13,731 nt of DNA from Ramicandelaber brevisporus (GCA_025201865.1 MU603237.1:1-13731), one strand, 5' to 3'; positions 1 through 7,187 are shown, numbered from the stretch's first letter. Numbers and translations: made by a program. Notes: generated by a model not told the origin, from the sequence alone.

Positions 1-174
1 ACCGCCAAGCTGTGGCCATCCAAGGCCCGCAAGGACAAGCTCGCCAAGCGCCGCGCCGACGCCATCGTCAACGCTCGCATCCACACCAACCTCGAGAAGG
101 TCAAGGCCGTCTCCCGTACCATGTTCGCCGCTCACCTCATTGAGGTCGCTGCTGGTCAGGCTCGTGCTAACTAA
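1..174 (+). CDS. 3' end of an unidentified, highly codon-biased gene (partial)
   Basis: The first 57 codons in frame 1 are open and end in TAA at 172-174; the gene begins outside the window. The visible C-terminus is rich in Lys and Arg in its first half (for example SKARKDKLAKRRADA) and ends with a more hydrophobic segment, MFAAHLIEVAAGQARAN. Codon choice is very biased: mostly GCC/GCT, CTC, AAG, CGC/CGT, GTC and ACC. That is the pattern expected of an abundantly expressed protein such as a ribosomal or metabolic enzyme. The basic stretch would suit a ribosomal protein, but I could not match it to a specific one, so I give no function. It runs convergently towards PCNA. The other two frames read as low-complexity sequence, so this frame is preferred. 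Confidence 0.6.
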   Translation, partial: TAKLWPSKARKDKLAKRRADAIVNARIHTNLEKVKAVSRTMFAAHLIEVAAGQARAN

Positions 175-479
175 AAATTATTTCTAATTTATCTACATTT
201 AATGTCTTTTGTTGTCTAACTTATTAGCATCACTCGATCGCGCTTATCATCATTGAAAGAGGAGCAACATCAGGTGTGCGGACAGCTTGTGTCTCCAGGA
301 TCTCTCCTCCCTTGTGGTGATGCAAACTTAAACGATCATTCCTCTGCTTTCCCTCATGCTACAGATGTTACTTTGAGTGAGAAACACAGGGATTACTCCA
401 GTTTGTGTAACTCATGCATACAAAATAAGAATATAATTAAACAAACAAACAAAGAACTGGATGATCGTTAATGGAGTGT
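175..479. other. Convergent 3' intergenic region
   Basis: This stretch of 305 bases lies between two converging stop codons and must hold both 3' untranslated regions. It is A/T-rich just after the left stop (175-205) and before the PCNA stop (about 415-460, with AAC/AAA runs). I see no canonical AATAAA on either strand in a sensible position, so polyadenylation probably uses variant A/T-rich signals. The only reading frame here starts at a non-ATG codon and looks random. No RNA gene is recognised. Confidence 0.5.
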
Positions 480-1268
480 TTACTCTTCATCAAGCTTAGG
501 AGCAAGGAAGCACTTGAGCGAGCCAATTTGGCCAATCTTAAAGTCAATCATCAGTGGAGCCGAGTTGGACAAGTTAAGAACAACCTTGTTTTCGTTGTCA
601 ACCAGTGGACACGCCTTTGCAAACAGCTGCAAAAAGTTGAGGGCAAAGCTCAAGTTAGTTGGCTCGGTCAAGTCCAGCTCAGTCTGCTTGTCAACGGGAA
701 TGTCAATGCCAGACGTTGGCTTGATGAAGATGTTGACGTTGGACTGCTGGCCCTCAACCTTGAACTTGCAGCCCTCTTTCGAAGTCTCAATCGTCACCGT
801 GTCGCCAACAATGCCCAAATCACGAACAATGCGAGTGTAGTCAGAGGCAGGGAGTCTCAGCGTGCAGTCATAGTCCAGGTCGCCAATGCCGTAGTTTTCA
901 GCGTCAATCGACATGAGCTTGACTTCGTATTCAGAGATGCGGTCCAGGTTCTTGGACTCAAAGGTAACAGTCATGACATCTGATGAGTCCTCAGCCTTGA
1001 TGGTAACAACGTCGTTGTTGTCGCAAGACTTGAAGATCTTGGAGAGAGTCTCCAGCGAGACACCGATGGAAGTGTTGCGGTCGCAGCGATATGGGTCGAA
1101 GCCGTCCGCGTTCAGCTGGAGCGCACACAGAACAACGTGCGAGTTGTCCATGGCTTGCATAGAGATGCCCTCTTCGGTGAACTCCAGGTTGACATCCTTG
1201 ACGATTTCCTTGACGGCGTCAATGACCTTCTTCAGGACACTGGCCTGCTGCATACGTGCCTCAATCAT
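480..1268 (-). CDS. PCNA: Proliferating cell nuclear antigen (DNA sliding clamp)
   Basis: This encodes the 262-residue homotrimeric clamp that encircles DNA in the nucleus and tethers polymerases delta and epsilon, ligase I, FEN1 and repair factors. The family is normally 258-262 residues. It starts MIEARMQQASVLKKVIDAVK, like other PCNAs (M-[FIL]-EA). Family landmarks are all present: DPYRCDRNTSIGV near residues 58-70; the interdomain connecting loop (about 119-134, MSIDAENYGIGDLDYD), which binds PIP-box partners; K164, the ubiquitin/SUMO lysine, in TSKEGCKF; and the C-terminal APKLDEE tail. The frame stays open upstream to 1556, but only from a TTG codon. The ATG at 1268 gives the exact PCNA N-terminus and is the first AUG on this strand for 374 nt. 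There is no intron. It diverges from the histone acetyltransferase gene, and the two share one promoter region. Confidence 0.97.
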   Translation of the reverse strand: MIEARMQQASVLKKVIDAVKEIVKDVNLEFTEEGISMQAMDNSHVVLCALQLNADGFDPYRCDRNTSIGVSLETLSKIFKSCDNNDVVTIKAEDSSDVMTVTFESKNLDRISEYEVKLMSIDAENYGIGDLDYDCTLRLPASDYTRIVRDLGIVGDTVTIETSKEGCKFKVEGQQSNVNIFIKPTSGIDIPVDKQTELDLTEPTNLSFALNFLQLFAKACPLVDNENKVVLNLSNSAPLMIDFKIGQIGSLKCFLAPKLDEE

Positions 1269-1642
1269 TTTTTTTGTTAAATAAGTTAGCCTGCTTGTTT
1301 GTGTTTGTGTGTGTTTGTTTGTGTGTGTGATAGAAGTGTTGGTTGTGATGAAGCAAATAGCTGTTGTTGTAAAGAGTTGTGCACAATGTAGTAGCAGAAG
1401 AAGGGAAGCAGAGCTTGTTGTGTTTGTTGTTGTTGTTGTTGTTGTGCTGTCTTCGTTGTTTGTTTGATTTGAGGAGCAAAGAAAACGGCTGATCACCACA
1501 GATAGAGAGAGAGGAATAGAGAGAATGCAATAGTGCACAACAGAAAAGCGCAGCAAACCGAGTCGTTACAAAAAAAAAAAGAAGGAAAGAAGAGAGAAAG
1601 CCAAACGCTTTCTCGAAATTTAATAACTTTCTGCTCGGTGAA
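1269..1642. promoter_or_regulatory. Divergent promoter/leader region of PCNA and the MYST acetyltransferase
   Basis: These 374 bp separate two divergent start codons. Read towards PCNA, the strand is C/A-rich and G-poor, with (CAA)7 at 1424-1444 and CA/CAA runs at about 1290-1330, and it has no ATG anywhere in the interval. Read towards the acetyltransferase, the last part (about 1495-1615) is purine-rich, with GA repeats and an A11 run, and has no ATG after 1527. The composition change at about 1480-1500 is a plausible place for the two transcription starts to diverge. I found no clear TATA box, MluI cell-cycle box or E2F-type site. Confidence 0.55.
1424..1444 (-). repeat. (CAA)7 microsatellite in the PCNA leader
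   Basis: Seven TTG units on the + strand read as (CAA)7 in the direction of PCNA transcription. It is one of several CAA-type tracts in 5' leaders of this window. Flanking TG/TGTT runs at 1289-1330 have the same strand bias. Confidence 0.85.
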
Positions 1643-3256
1643 ATGGCACGTCAAGCATCTTCAGCCAAAGCTTCAAAGGCATCTGCAGCGACAGCCTCGG
1701 CCTCAACAGCTTCAACAGCTTCAACAGCGGCAGCAACGGCGGAGCAGGAGACTCCAGATGATTTGGCATATGTTTTGGAGGATCGCCGTTACTTTGGTGG
1801 ACTATTAACCAAAGAAGAGGCGGACGTCACGAAATACAAGCCAGAAAAGACAGACTTTGACAGCTACATTGCAGCGTATGAAAAGGCTCAAATGAAGATA
1901 CAGGATGAATGCAATCAATTGGATATACAACTAAATAGATTGGGCAGCTCATCAAATAACTATCCAATGGATGGCACTGCCTTAAACAATAGGCAGTCAG
2001 CAACACCTGGTACACCAGCTGTGTCTCTAACACGCTCAAAATCAAAGTCAAAAGCCGCAAAGTCATCATTCAAGACACCTGGCACACCTACGATGAGCTC
2101 CACTCCAGAGCCTGCATTGCTATCATCCTCAATCCCAGATGAACAAGCACTGCCTCAAGTTAAGCAGCTTGTGCTGGGTGGATACGAAATTGACACTTGG
2201 TACATGGCACCTTACCCAGAAGAGTACAGCAGAGCTGGTCGGCTATACGTTTGCGAGCGCTGCCTAAAACACATGACTAGTCATTTCACAGCAGAGCGGC
2301 ATGATGTCAAATGCACAGCATTGCATCCTCCCGGAAATGAAATTTACAGAGAAGGAAATGTGTCAGTGTTTGAAGTCGATGGAAGAAAACACAAGATATA
2401 CTGCCAGAGCTTATGTCTAATTGCAAAGAGCTTTCTCAGTCACAAGACATTATTTTATGACGTGGAACCGTTTCTATTTTATGTTTTAACAGAATGGACA
2501 GATGGCGTGGACTCGAGAAAATCTAGCGAATCGCCTCAGCAGCAAGAAGCCTCGGTTAGTGCAATTAGCCGTGCTACATCAGTGGACACCGTCAGTAATC
2601 AACCACGGCAAGTGCAGAGTGGATTGGCATCAACAAACGTAAAGCACTCACCAGCGAGACCATCAACATGTAAATTGGTTGGATATTTCAGTAAAGAAAA
2701 GAATTGTACAAAAGGATATAACCTATCGTGTATTCTCATTTTACCAACTCATCAGCGTAAAGGCTATGGCAATTTATTAATCGACTTCTCCTATCTTCTG
2801 TCTCGCAGAGAAGGTAAACTAGGTTCACCTGAAACACCGCTCTCTGACTTGGGCTTATTGTCGTATAGATCATATTGGAAATTTGTAGTGTTTAAAGCAT
2901 TGCTTGATCACATGGATAGTGCTATGCAGATTGATGATGACGACGACAATGACGACAATGATGACGGTGAGGGAGATAGAGGTGCAGCTGCTGGAATGTC
3001 AATTAATGATATCTGCAACAAGACTGGAATGAGAGTTGATGATGTAATCACAACGTTACAAACCACAGATGTATTGAGAAGACACCAGCCCACAGCTGCC
3101 CATCCTCACGGCCAGTTTTATATTCATTTTGACAGGCAGATTCTCCAAGCCGAGATTGACAAGTATGCAAAAAAGAACCAGCGTCTGACCATCGACTCAA
3201 AGTTAATGTGGACACCCTTTGTGCAGCTACACACAAACGCTTCTCCGTCAAAGTAG
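1643..3256 (+). CDS. MYST-family histone acetyltransferase (Sas3/Mst2/KAT6-KAT7-like)
   Basis: This is a 537-residue lysine acetyltransferase expected to transfer acetyl from acetyl-CoA to histone tails in the nucleus. The N-terminus (1-35) is Ala/Ser/Thr-rich. Residues about 43-90 (YFGGLLTKEEAD...) resemble the N-terminal segment of fungal Sas3/Mst2. Then comes the MYST core: YEIDTWYMAPYPEEY; a C2HC zinc finger (C204, C207, H220, C224); HPPGNEIYR; the autoacetylation lysine K268 in FLSHKTLFYD; the catalytic cysteine C363 in NLSCILILP; the acetyl-CoA loop QRKGYGN (371-377); and the general-base glutamate E397 in GSPETPLSDLGLLSYRSYW. There is no chromodomain or Tudor domain, which argues against Esa1/Tip60/MOF, and no PHD finger. 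VEPFLFYVLT is closer to KAT6/KAT7/Sas3. Unusual points are a 54-residue Ser/Gln-rich insert inside the catalytic domain (289-342) and an acidic run (431-445). The ATG at 1643 is the first after 1527. No intron is needed. Confidence 0.93.
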   Translation: MARQASSAKASKASAATASASTASTASTAAATAEQETPDDLAYVLEDRRYFGGLLTKEEADVTKYKPEKTDFDSYIAAYEKAQMKIQDECNQLDIQLNRLGSSSNNYPMDGTALNNRQSATPGTPAVSLTRSKSKSKAAKSSFKTPGTPTMSSTPEPALLSSSIPDEQALPQVKQLVLGGYEIDTWYMAPYPEEYSRAGRLYVCERCLKHMTSHFTAERHDVKCTALHPPGNEIYREGNVSVFEVDGRKHKIYCQSLCLIAKSFLSHKTLFYDVEPFLFYVLTEWTDGVDSRKSSESPQQQEASVSAISRATSVDTVSNQPRQVQSGLASTNVKHSPARPSTCKLVGYFSKEKNCTKGYNLSCILILPTHQRKGYGNLLIDFSYLLSRREGKLGSPETPLSDLGLLSYRSYWKFVVFKALLDHMDSAMQIDDDDDNDDNDDGEGDRGAAAGMSINDICNKTGMRVDDVITTLQTTDVLRRHQPTAAHPHGQFYIHFDRQILQAEIDKYAKKNQRLTIDSKLMWTPFVQLHTNASPSK

Positions 3257-3283
3257 CAATCTCGTTTTGTTTCCAACTGTATC

Positions 3284-3289
3284 ATTAAA
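3284..3289 (+). terminator. Probable poly(A) signal ATTAAA for the acetyltransferase gene
   Basis: The common variant ATTAAA lies 28 bp after the stop codon in an A/T-rich 3' region. A canonical AATAAA on the same strand at 3395-3400 is an alternative, but it lies close to the end of the opposing gene. Confidence 0.4.
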
Positions 3290-3356
3290 TACTTTACTTT
3301 ACTATTCATCAAACTTTTTACTGAAAGAGTTTTTTTTTTAAGTAATCAGCTTTTAG

Positions 3357-3362
3357 TTTATT
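3357..3362 (-). terminator. Probable poly(A) signal AATAAA for the PheRS beta gene
   Basis: TTTATT on the + strand is a canonical AATAAA read in the direction of the synthetase gene, 74 bp past its stop codon. The space between the two converging stops is 179 bp (3257-3435), so both genes must end transcription within a short shared A/T-rich stretch. Confidence 0.45.
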
Positions 3363-3435
3363 AAACAAAAAGCAATGAATGAAAAGGTTAGTAAAATAAA
3401 AAGAGATAAAGATAGAGATTGAGGATAAGAGTGAT

Positions 3436-5256
3436 TTAAAGAAGGGGCTCAATGTTAAGCTCCAGGATAGAAACTGGATACTCGAGCTTGAAGGACTTGA
3501 TTGCGTTTGGATGAATGATACCAAAGTTACCAATTTTAATCTTCTTTCCAGCCTGAACACGGTCCTTGCTTGATGGGTGGATATGAGCAGCAGCTGGGAT
3601 GAAGAACACATCTGCGCCACGGCCATCGAGGAACATCTTGTCCTGTGACTCTGCAATGGTGTAGGTGCTGTTGGATGTCACAATAGATCCACCCTCTGGA
3701 ACCCAATCAACACCCAGCATGCGCATAACTTGATCCAGCATGCCGTGGACGTGCTCAAGACCGCTGGAGTCTCTGTTGCTATAAGCTGCACACAGGCGGC
3801 GTTCATTGCGAACATTGTTCTCATAGGTTGGGTCCTGGAGAACGACGTCGCCAACTTCAAAGAGCTGGTGAGGAACTGGATGGCGGCGGTTGTGGTAAAG
3901 AGTCTTGAGAAGACCTGGAACAAGAGTGGTGCGCACAACTTGGAACTCGAGTGTCATTGGATTGGCCAATGCAACTGCCTCGTTGCCTGGATCCTCGTGT
4001 CTCAGGTAGGCAAAGTTCTCGTCGTGAGAGCACAGAGTAAGCGGCAGAACCTCAGTGTAGCCAGACAGAGCCAGGATGTGACGAACACGGTCAGACAGCT
4101 TGTTGAGTGGGAATGGCGCACCAATGGTGGACACAGCCGGGAACACCTTTGGAATGCGGTTGTAGCCGTAGGCAATGGCAACGTCCTCTACCAAATCACA
4201 CGAGTGAAGGATATCGCTGCGGGTTGGTGGAACGCGAACGGTCAGCACCTTGGAGTCGGTGCCGGCCTTGATGGCGGCGTCGTGGCCCATGCGGCCCAGC
4301 TGGCGGACAACCTCCTCGGCAGACATGTCGGCACCAACAACCGACACAATGTCGTGAACATTGGGCTCGAAGACACGCTGCTCAAGGCTGGGCGAGAGCT
4401 CGACATGGCCGTCTGGATACACAATCTCGATCTGCTCGACCGTGAATGGCTCAGCGCAGTGCTCCGAGTACATGGTGACCAGGGTGTTGATAACAACGTC
4501 GGCCTTGGTCTTGTCGGTGGCAGTCAGCTCAATCAGCACATTGCGAGTGTCCAGCGTAATCTTGCTCAAATCGCCGTTGATGATTGGCGGCAGCGACAGC
4601 ACATTCTCGCTAGAGTCCAGCACAACTGGATAAAGCGGCTCGTCACGAATGATTGGCAGATATGGCTTCAGGTACTTGTCCTCGTAGAAGGTCATAATCT
4701 CACGTCCGTTCATCTCGGCAGTCTGAGTCAATGGCACGAAGCGAATCGCCTCTGGCTGACGAGCATCGTACTTGAACGGGCCAACAACCTTATCCAAATC
4801 GTGGGTGCCAATCGACGCAAGACGGCGCTTGCGGCACAGGTTGTTGTGCAGCTTGTCCTGCAAGTCAATGAAGCTGGCGTACGACTCTGGCGTGAATTTG
4901 ATGTTGCGGAGAACAGCACCCACAAGCACTGGACGAACCTGCTGCGTGTTTTGAGTAACAACGATACGCTGGCGAGATTGGCTTCCGGCCGCTGGGTCAA
5001 CAAACTTGTAAGTTGGGCGGCTGCCAGGACGCTCGAGGAAGGCGTTCACGGCGCGTGAAAGACCCTCAATGCAGAGGAGATCATAGCGGTTGGCGGGGAT
5101 GTCGATCTTGAGCGAAACGCGGCCAGTTGCTGAATCGGTGGACTCTTCTTCGAGCTCAATGCCGAACTCGAAGCAGAGCTCGGTGAACTCGCTGGTGGTG
5201 AACGTCCGGCCGAGGCGCTCGTACAGCTCTACCTTGTCGATGTGGATCGCTGGCAT
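3436..5256 (-). CDS. FRS1: Cytosolic phenylalanyl-tRNA synthetase, beta subunit
   Basis: This is a 606-residue beta chain of the alpha2-beta2 enzyme that charges tRNA-Phe in the cytosol; eukaryotic beta chains are about 590-600 residues. It opens MPAIHIDKVELYERLG followed by FTELCFEFGIELEEE, typical of the eukaryotic/archaeal type. Residues about 55-70 (PANRYDLLCIEGLSRA) and about 110-275 (B3/4 editing region, with RRLASIGTHDLDKV and MYSEHC) fit. The B5 domain follows (about 295-370), ending VPPTRSDILHSCDLVEDV, then AIAYGYNRIPKVFP. The C-terminal catalytic-like domain (about 385-600) holds RTTLVPGLLKTLYHNRRHP, FEVGDVV and IGNFGIIHPN. There is no mitochondrial presequence. The ATG at 5256 matches the family start and is the first AUG on this strand after 5378. 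A (GAAA)8 tract sits a few bases upstream. Codon use is biased enough to leave a long antisense frame open. Confidence 0.97.
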   Translation of the reverse strand: MPAIHIDKVELYERLGRTFTTSEFTELCFEFGIELEEESTDSATGRVSLKIDIPANRYDLLCIEGLSRAVNAFLERPGSRPTYKFVDPAAGSQSRQRIVVTQNTQQVRPVLVGAVLRNIKFTPESYASFIDLQDKLHNNLCRKRRLASIGTHDLDKVVGPFKYDARQPEAIRFVPLTQTAEMNGREIMTFYEDKYLKPYLPIIRDEPLYPVVLDSSENVLSLPPIINGDLSKITLDTRNVLIELTATDKTKADVVINTLVTMYSEHCAEPFTVEQIEIVYPDGHVELSPSLEQRVFEPNVHDIVSVVGADMSAEEVVRQLGRMGHDAAIKAGTDSKVLTVRVPPTRSDILHSCDLVEDVAIAYGYNRIPKVFPAVSTIGAPFPLNKLSDRVRHILALSGYTEVLPLTLCSHDENFAYLRHEDPGNEAVALANPMTLEFQVVRTTLVPGLLKTLYHNRRHPVPHQLFEVGDVVLQDPTYENNVRNERRLCAAYSNRDSSGLEHVHGMLDQVMRMLGVDWVPEGGSIVTSNSTYTIAESQDKMFLDGRGADVFFIPAAAHIHPSSKDRVQAGKKIKIGNFGIIHPNAIKSFKLEYPVSILELNIEPLL

Positions 5257-5262
5257 GGTTTT

Positions 5263-5295
<33 letters not shown>

Positions 5296-5376
5296 GTTGT
5301 TATAGCGCAGATCAGGAAAAAAAAAATAACTTGGAGAATGTGGGGATTATTGTTTTTACAAGGGCTTAAAGGTGAC
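5257..5376 (-). promoter_or_regulatory. Short promoter/leader of the PheRS beta gene
   Basis: Only 120 bp separate this gene from the stop codon of the upstream gene on the same strand, so the promoter and that gene's 3' end must share it. Read towards the synthetase it contains an A/T-rich stretch, a T10 run (5317-5326 as A10 on +) and then the (GAAA)8 tract, with no ATG. No TATA box is clear. Confidence 0.45.
5261..5292 (-). repeat. (GAAA)8 microsatellite just upstream of the PheRS beta start codon
   Basis: Eight perfect TTTC units on the + strand read as (GAAA)8 in the sense of the gene, ending a few bases before the ATG at 5256. It would give an unstructured A-rich purine leader right at the start codon. 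Confidence 0.9.
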
Positions 5377-6273
5377 TCATTGCTCGGTAGTCTGCCTCGT
5401 GGCGGTGCTGGTGATGCCTGGATAGTCATCAGTACTGCGGATGATGGTGTTTAGTGACAACGACGACGACGAAGAAGAAGACAAAGACTCATTATCAACA
5501 TCATCATCATCTTCTTCTAAGACTGGATTCAACAAATTGGTGATAGAGATGCGCTCACATTTTGTCACCGACAGACTCATTGACCGACTCTGGCGCGGTC
5601 TTGGTTGTGGCTGCGATTGTAACTGTGACTGTAGCCGCGGCTGTAGATGCGGCAGAGCTAATACTGGCGGGTACAGAGCAACCATTCCCTGGTGAACAGC
5701 AGTCTGCATTTGCACCATTGTGGTGTGCGGCATCGACATGCTTCGTGTCTTGCGACTTGGATACTCGGCAGCCATCGTGGTCGCAGTTGCGGCTGGAACA
5801 GGGTAACCCACTGTATCTAACAGCATCAATTCATCCGATGGTGATGGCGGAGCACTTGACGACGCCTCGCTGTTGTTAACTTCGGACAAGTGCTGATCAA
5901 ACAGTGCAGCAATGTGGTCTGGACCGCCGAGTTTCAAGACACCTTCCTTAGCCGACTCGGCATCTGGATAGTTGTTGACCATAAACCGCAGCACTGCACC
6001 ACGATATCCTTGTCCGTGCAACTTGAGATACATTTTGCGGCGCTGAAGCTTGGTTCCCGATAGACCCTTCTGCCAAGCGCGCCAGGCAGCGCGGCGCGTC
6101 TCCAGGCGTTGTTCTTCCTCTGTGGTTCTTGACTTGATTGTGGATACTGTCGGTTTGGTTGGAGTTACTGCTGTACTTGTAGTTGTAGTTGACGTGGTGT
6201 GGGTGTAGTATACCGATTCTCCGCTCGAAACCGGCCCGAACGGATTGTACTGATAAAGGCCGTGGTATGGCAT
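5377..6273 (-). CDS. Unrecognised 298-residue Ser/Thr-rich protein with 14-3-3-type motifs
   Basis: I do not recognise the family. The N-terminus (1-50) is Tyr/Thr-rich. A compact, charged, probably helical block spans about 50-130 (EEEQRLETRRAAWRAWQKG, then KMYLKLHGQGY and VLRFMVNNYPDAE, ending GGPDHIAALFDQHL); it is the part most likely to be a folded domain. The rest looks disordered: SSSAPPSPSDE (about 138-148), RSMSMP at 177-182, a Leu/Gln/Pro stretch (205-228), RSMSLS at 230-235, ERISITNLLNPVLEEDDDD (240-258) and a Ser run (263-273). The frame is open upstream to a TTG at 6417. I chose the ATG at 6273 because it is the first AUG on this strand for 319 nt. The basophilic-kinase and 14-3-3-like motifs, with the ITNLLNP element, suggest a regulated, perhaps nuclear, protein. 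That is inference only. Confidence 0.75.
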   Translation of the reverse strand: MPYHGLYQYNPFGPVSSGESVYYTHTTSTTTTSTAVTPTKPTVSTIKSRTTEEEQRLETRRAAWRAWQKGLSGTKLQRRKMYLKLHGQGYRGAVLRFMVNNYPDAESAKEGVLKLGGPDHIAALFDQHLSEVNNSEASSSAPPSPSDELMLLDTVGYPVPAATATTMAAEYPSRKTRSMSMPHTTMVQMQTAVHQGMVALYPPVLALPHLQPRLQSQLQSQPQPRPRQSRSMSLSVTKCERISITNLLNPVLEEDDDDVDNESLSSSSSSSLSLNTIIRSTDDYPGITSTATRQTTEQ

Positions 6274-6420
6274 TCTGGTGCTCGATATAGTCGGCGTGTT
6301 TTCTGTTTTTGGTGTTGATGATAAGCGATGTACAATGGAGCAGAAGAAGCTCTTTCCTGTGTCTGACGTGTGTGTGTGTGCGTTTGTCCTGTTTATACCT
6401 CCGTCGAGTCCAGGCAACGA

Positions 6421-6452
6421 AAGGAAAGAAAGAAAAGAAAGAAAGAAAGAAA
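6421..6452. repeat. Imperfect (GAAA)n tract
   Basis: Tetranucleotide GAAA repeats with one AG and one extra A interruption. Read towards the 298-residue gene this is a CTTT pyrimidine tract, the opposite orientation to the tract before PheRS beta. Confidence 0.85.
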
Positions 6453-6531
6453 CTAGCGAGAGAAGACGCTTGATTGAGCTGTGGGAGAATGACTTGAAGA
6501 GTTGACAGTGGCGTCTCTTGTTCCCTGTTGT

Positions 6532-6550
6532 TTGCTTGCTTGCTTGCTTG
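6532..6550. repeat. (TTGC)n tract
   Basis: Four to five TTGC units in the distal leader/promoter of the 298-residue gene. Confidence 0.85.
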
Positions 6551-6685
6551 TTGTTTCTTCCTTTGACTAATTAATCCCGACGGCCGCACACACATTCGTG
6601 TTCACATACACATTCACACACATAAACAAGTACGCTAATAGGACGACGTCGGTGTTATCGGAGTAGTGGCAGTGGAGGGGGTGAT

Positions 6686-6715
6686 GGCGGCGGCGGTGGT
6701 GGTGGTGGTGGTGGC
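6686..6715. repeat. (GGC/GGT)10 tract
   Basis: Ten GGN triplets (three GGC, six GGT, one GGC). The G-rich strand could in principle form unusual secondary structure. In one + frame it reads as a polyglycine peptide, but that frame has no ATG. Confidence 0.85.
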
Positions 6716-7187
6716 AGCGGCAACAACAATAACAAGAAAACCCAGGAGTATCTATCGCGATTTAGTGGGTAGCGGTGATCGCCGCCTTCCGACCGGCGTT
6801 TTCACACCACCAACAAACATATGAAGTAATAAAAAGAGAAGAAAAGAAAAGAAAGAAGAAAAAAGACAGAATAGAATAGTATGCGCCTCATTGTTGCTTC
6901 ACACTAGAGGCTTTTAATAGCACTTGCTCCGGTAATCTACCTAACATATTTGGTGATAGTTTAGCGTGGTAAGTCGTCATACCCACATCAAATCGAGAGG
7001 CGGCAAGAGATCACTTTTAACAAAAATATCTTCAAACCTGATGTGAGCCAATTATATTCGAGTCCATTTTCATTTTCGAGGAGGAATGGAATTGTCCTCC
7101 TTCTTTTCTTTTTTCTGTGATATTTCTCCCAAAATTCACCAAAGAAAACGAAAAAGAATAATAACAATAATAAAAACAGTTTGAAAG

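Noticed and set aside
1269-1556. 96-residue N-terminal extension of PCNA
   Set aside because: It starts at TTG, is a translation of CAA/CA repeats, and the PCNA N-terminus begins exactly at the ATG at 1268.
2507-2668. The MYST insert as an unspliced intron
   Set aside because: It begins with GT but in a poor donor context, no AG lies at the matching end, candidate GT-AG intervals break the frame, and the sequence is open in frame throughout.
3730-5058. 442-codon open frame on the + strand opposite PheRS beta
   Set aside because: It is codon-aligned with the sense gene, so it is open only because the sense strand avoids TTA, CTA and TCA. The peptide has no domain and the sense protein is unambiguous.
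6274-6417. 48-residue N-terminal extension of the 298-residue protein
   Set aside because: It begins at TTG, and there is no ATG on that strand between 6274 and 6592. The ATG at 6273 is the first a scanning ribosome would meet.
6626-6769. Gly-rich + frame (SGSGGG... then NNNNKKTQEYLSRFSG)
   Set aside because: It has no ATG, comes from the GGC/GGT repeat, and no partner exon could be found upstream.
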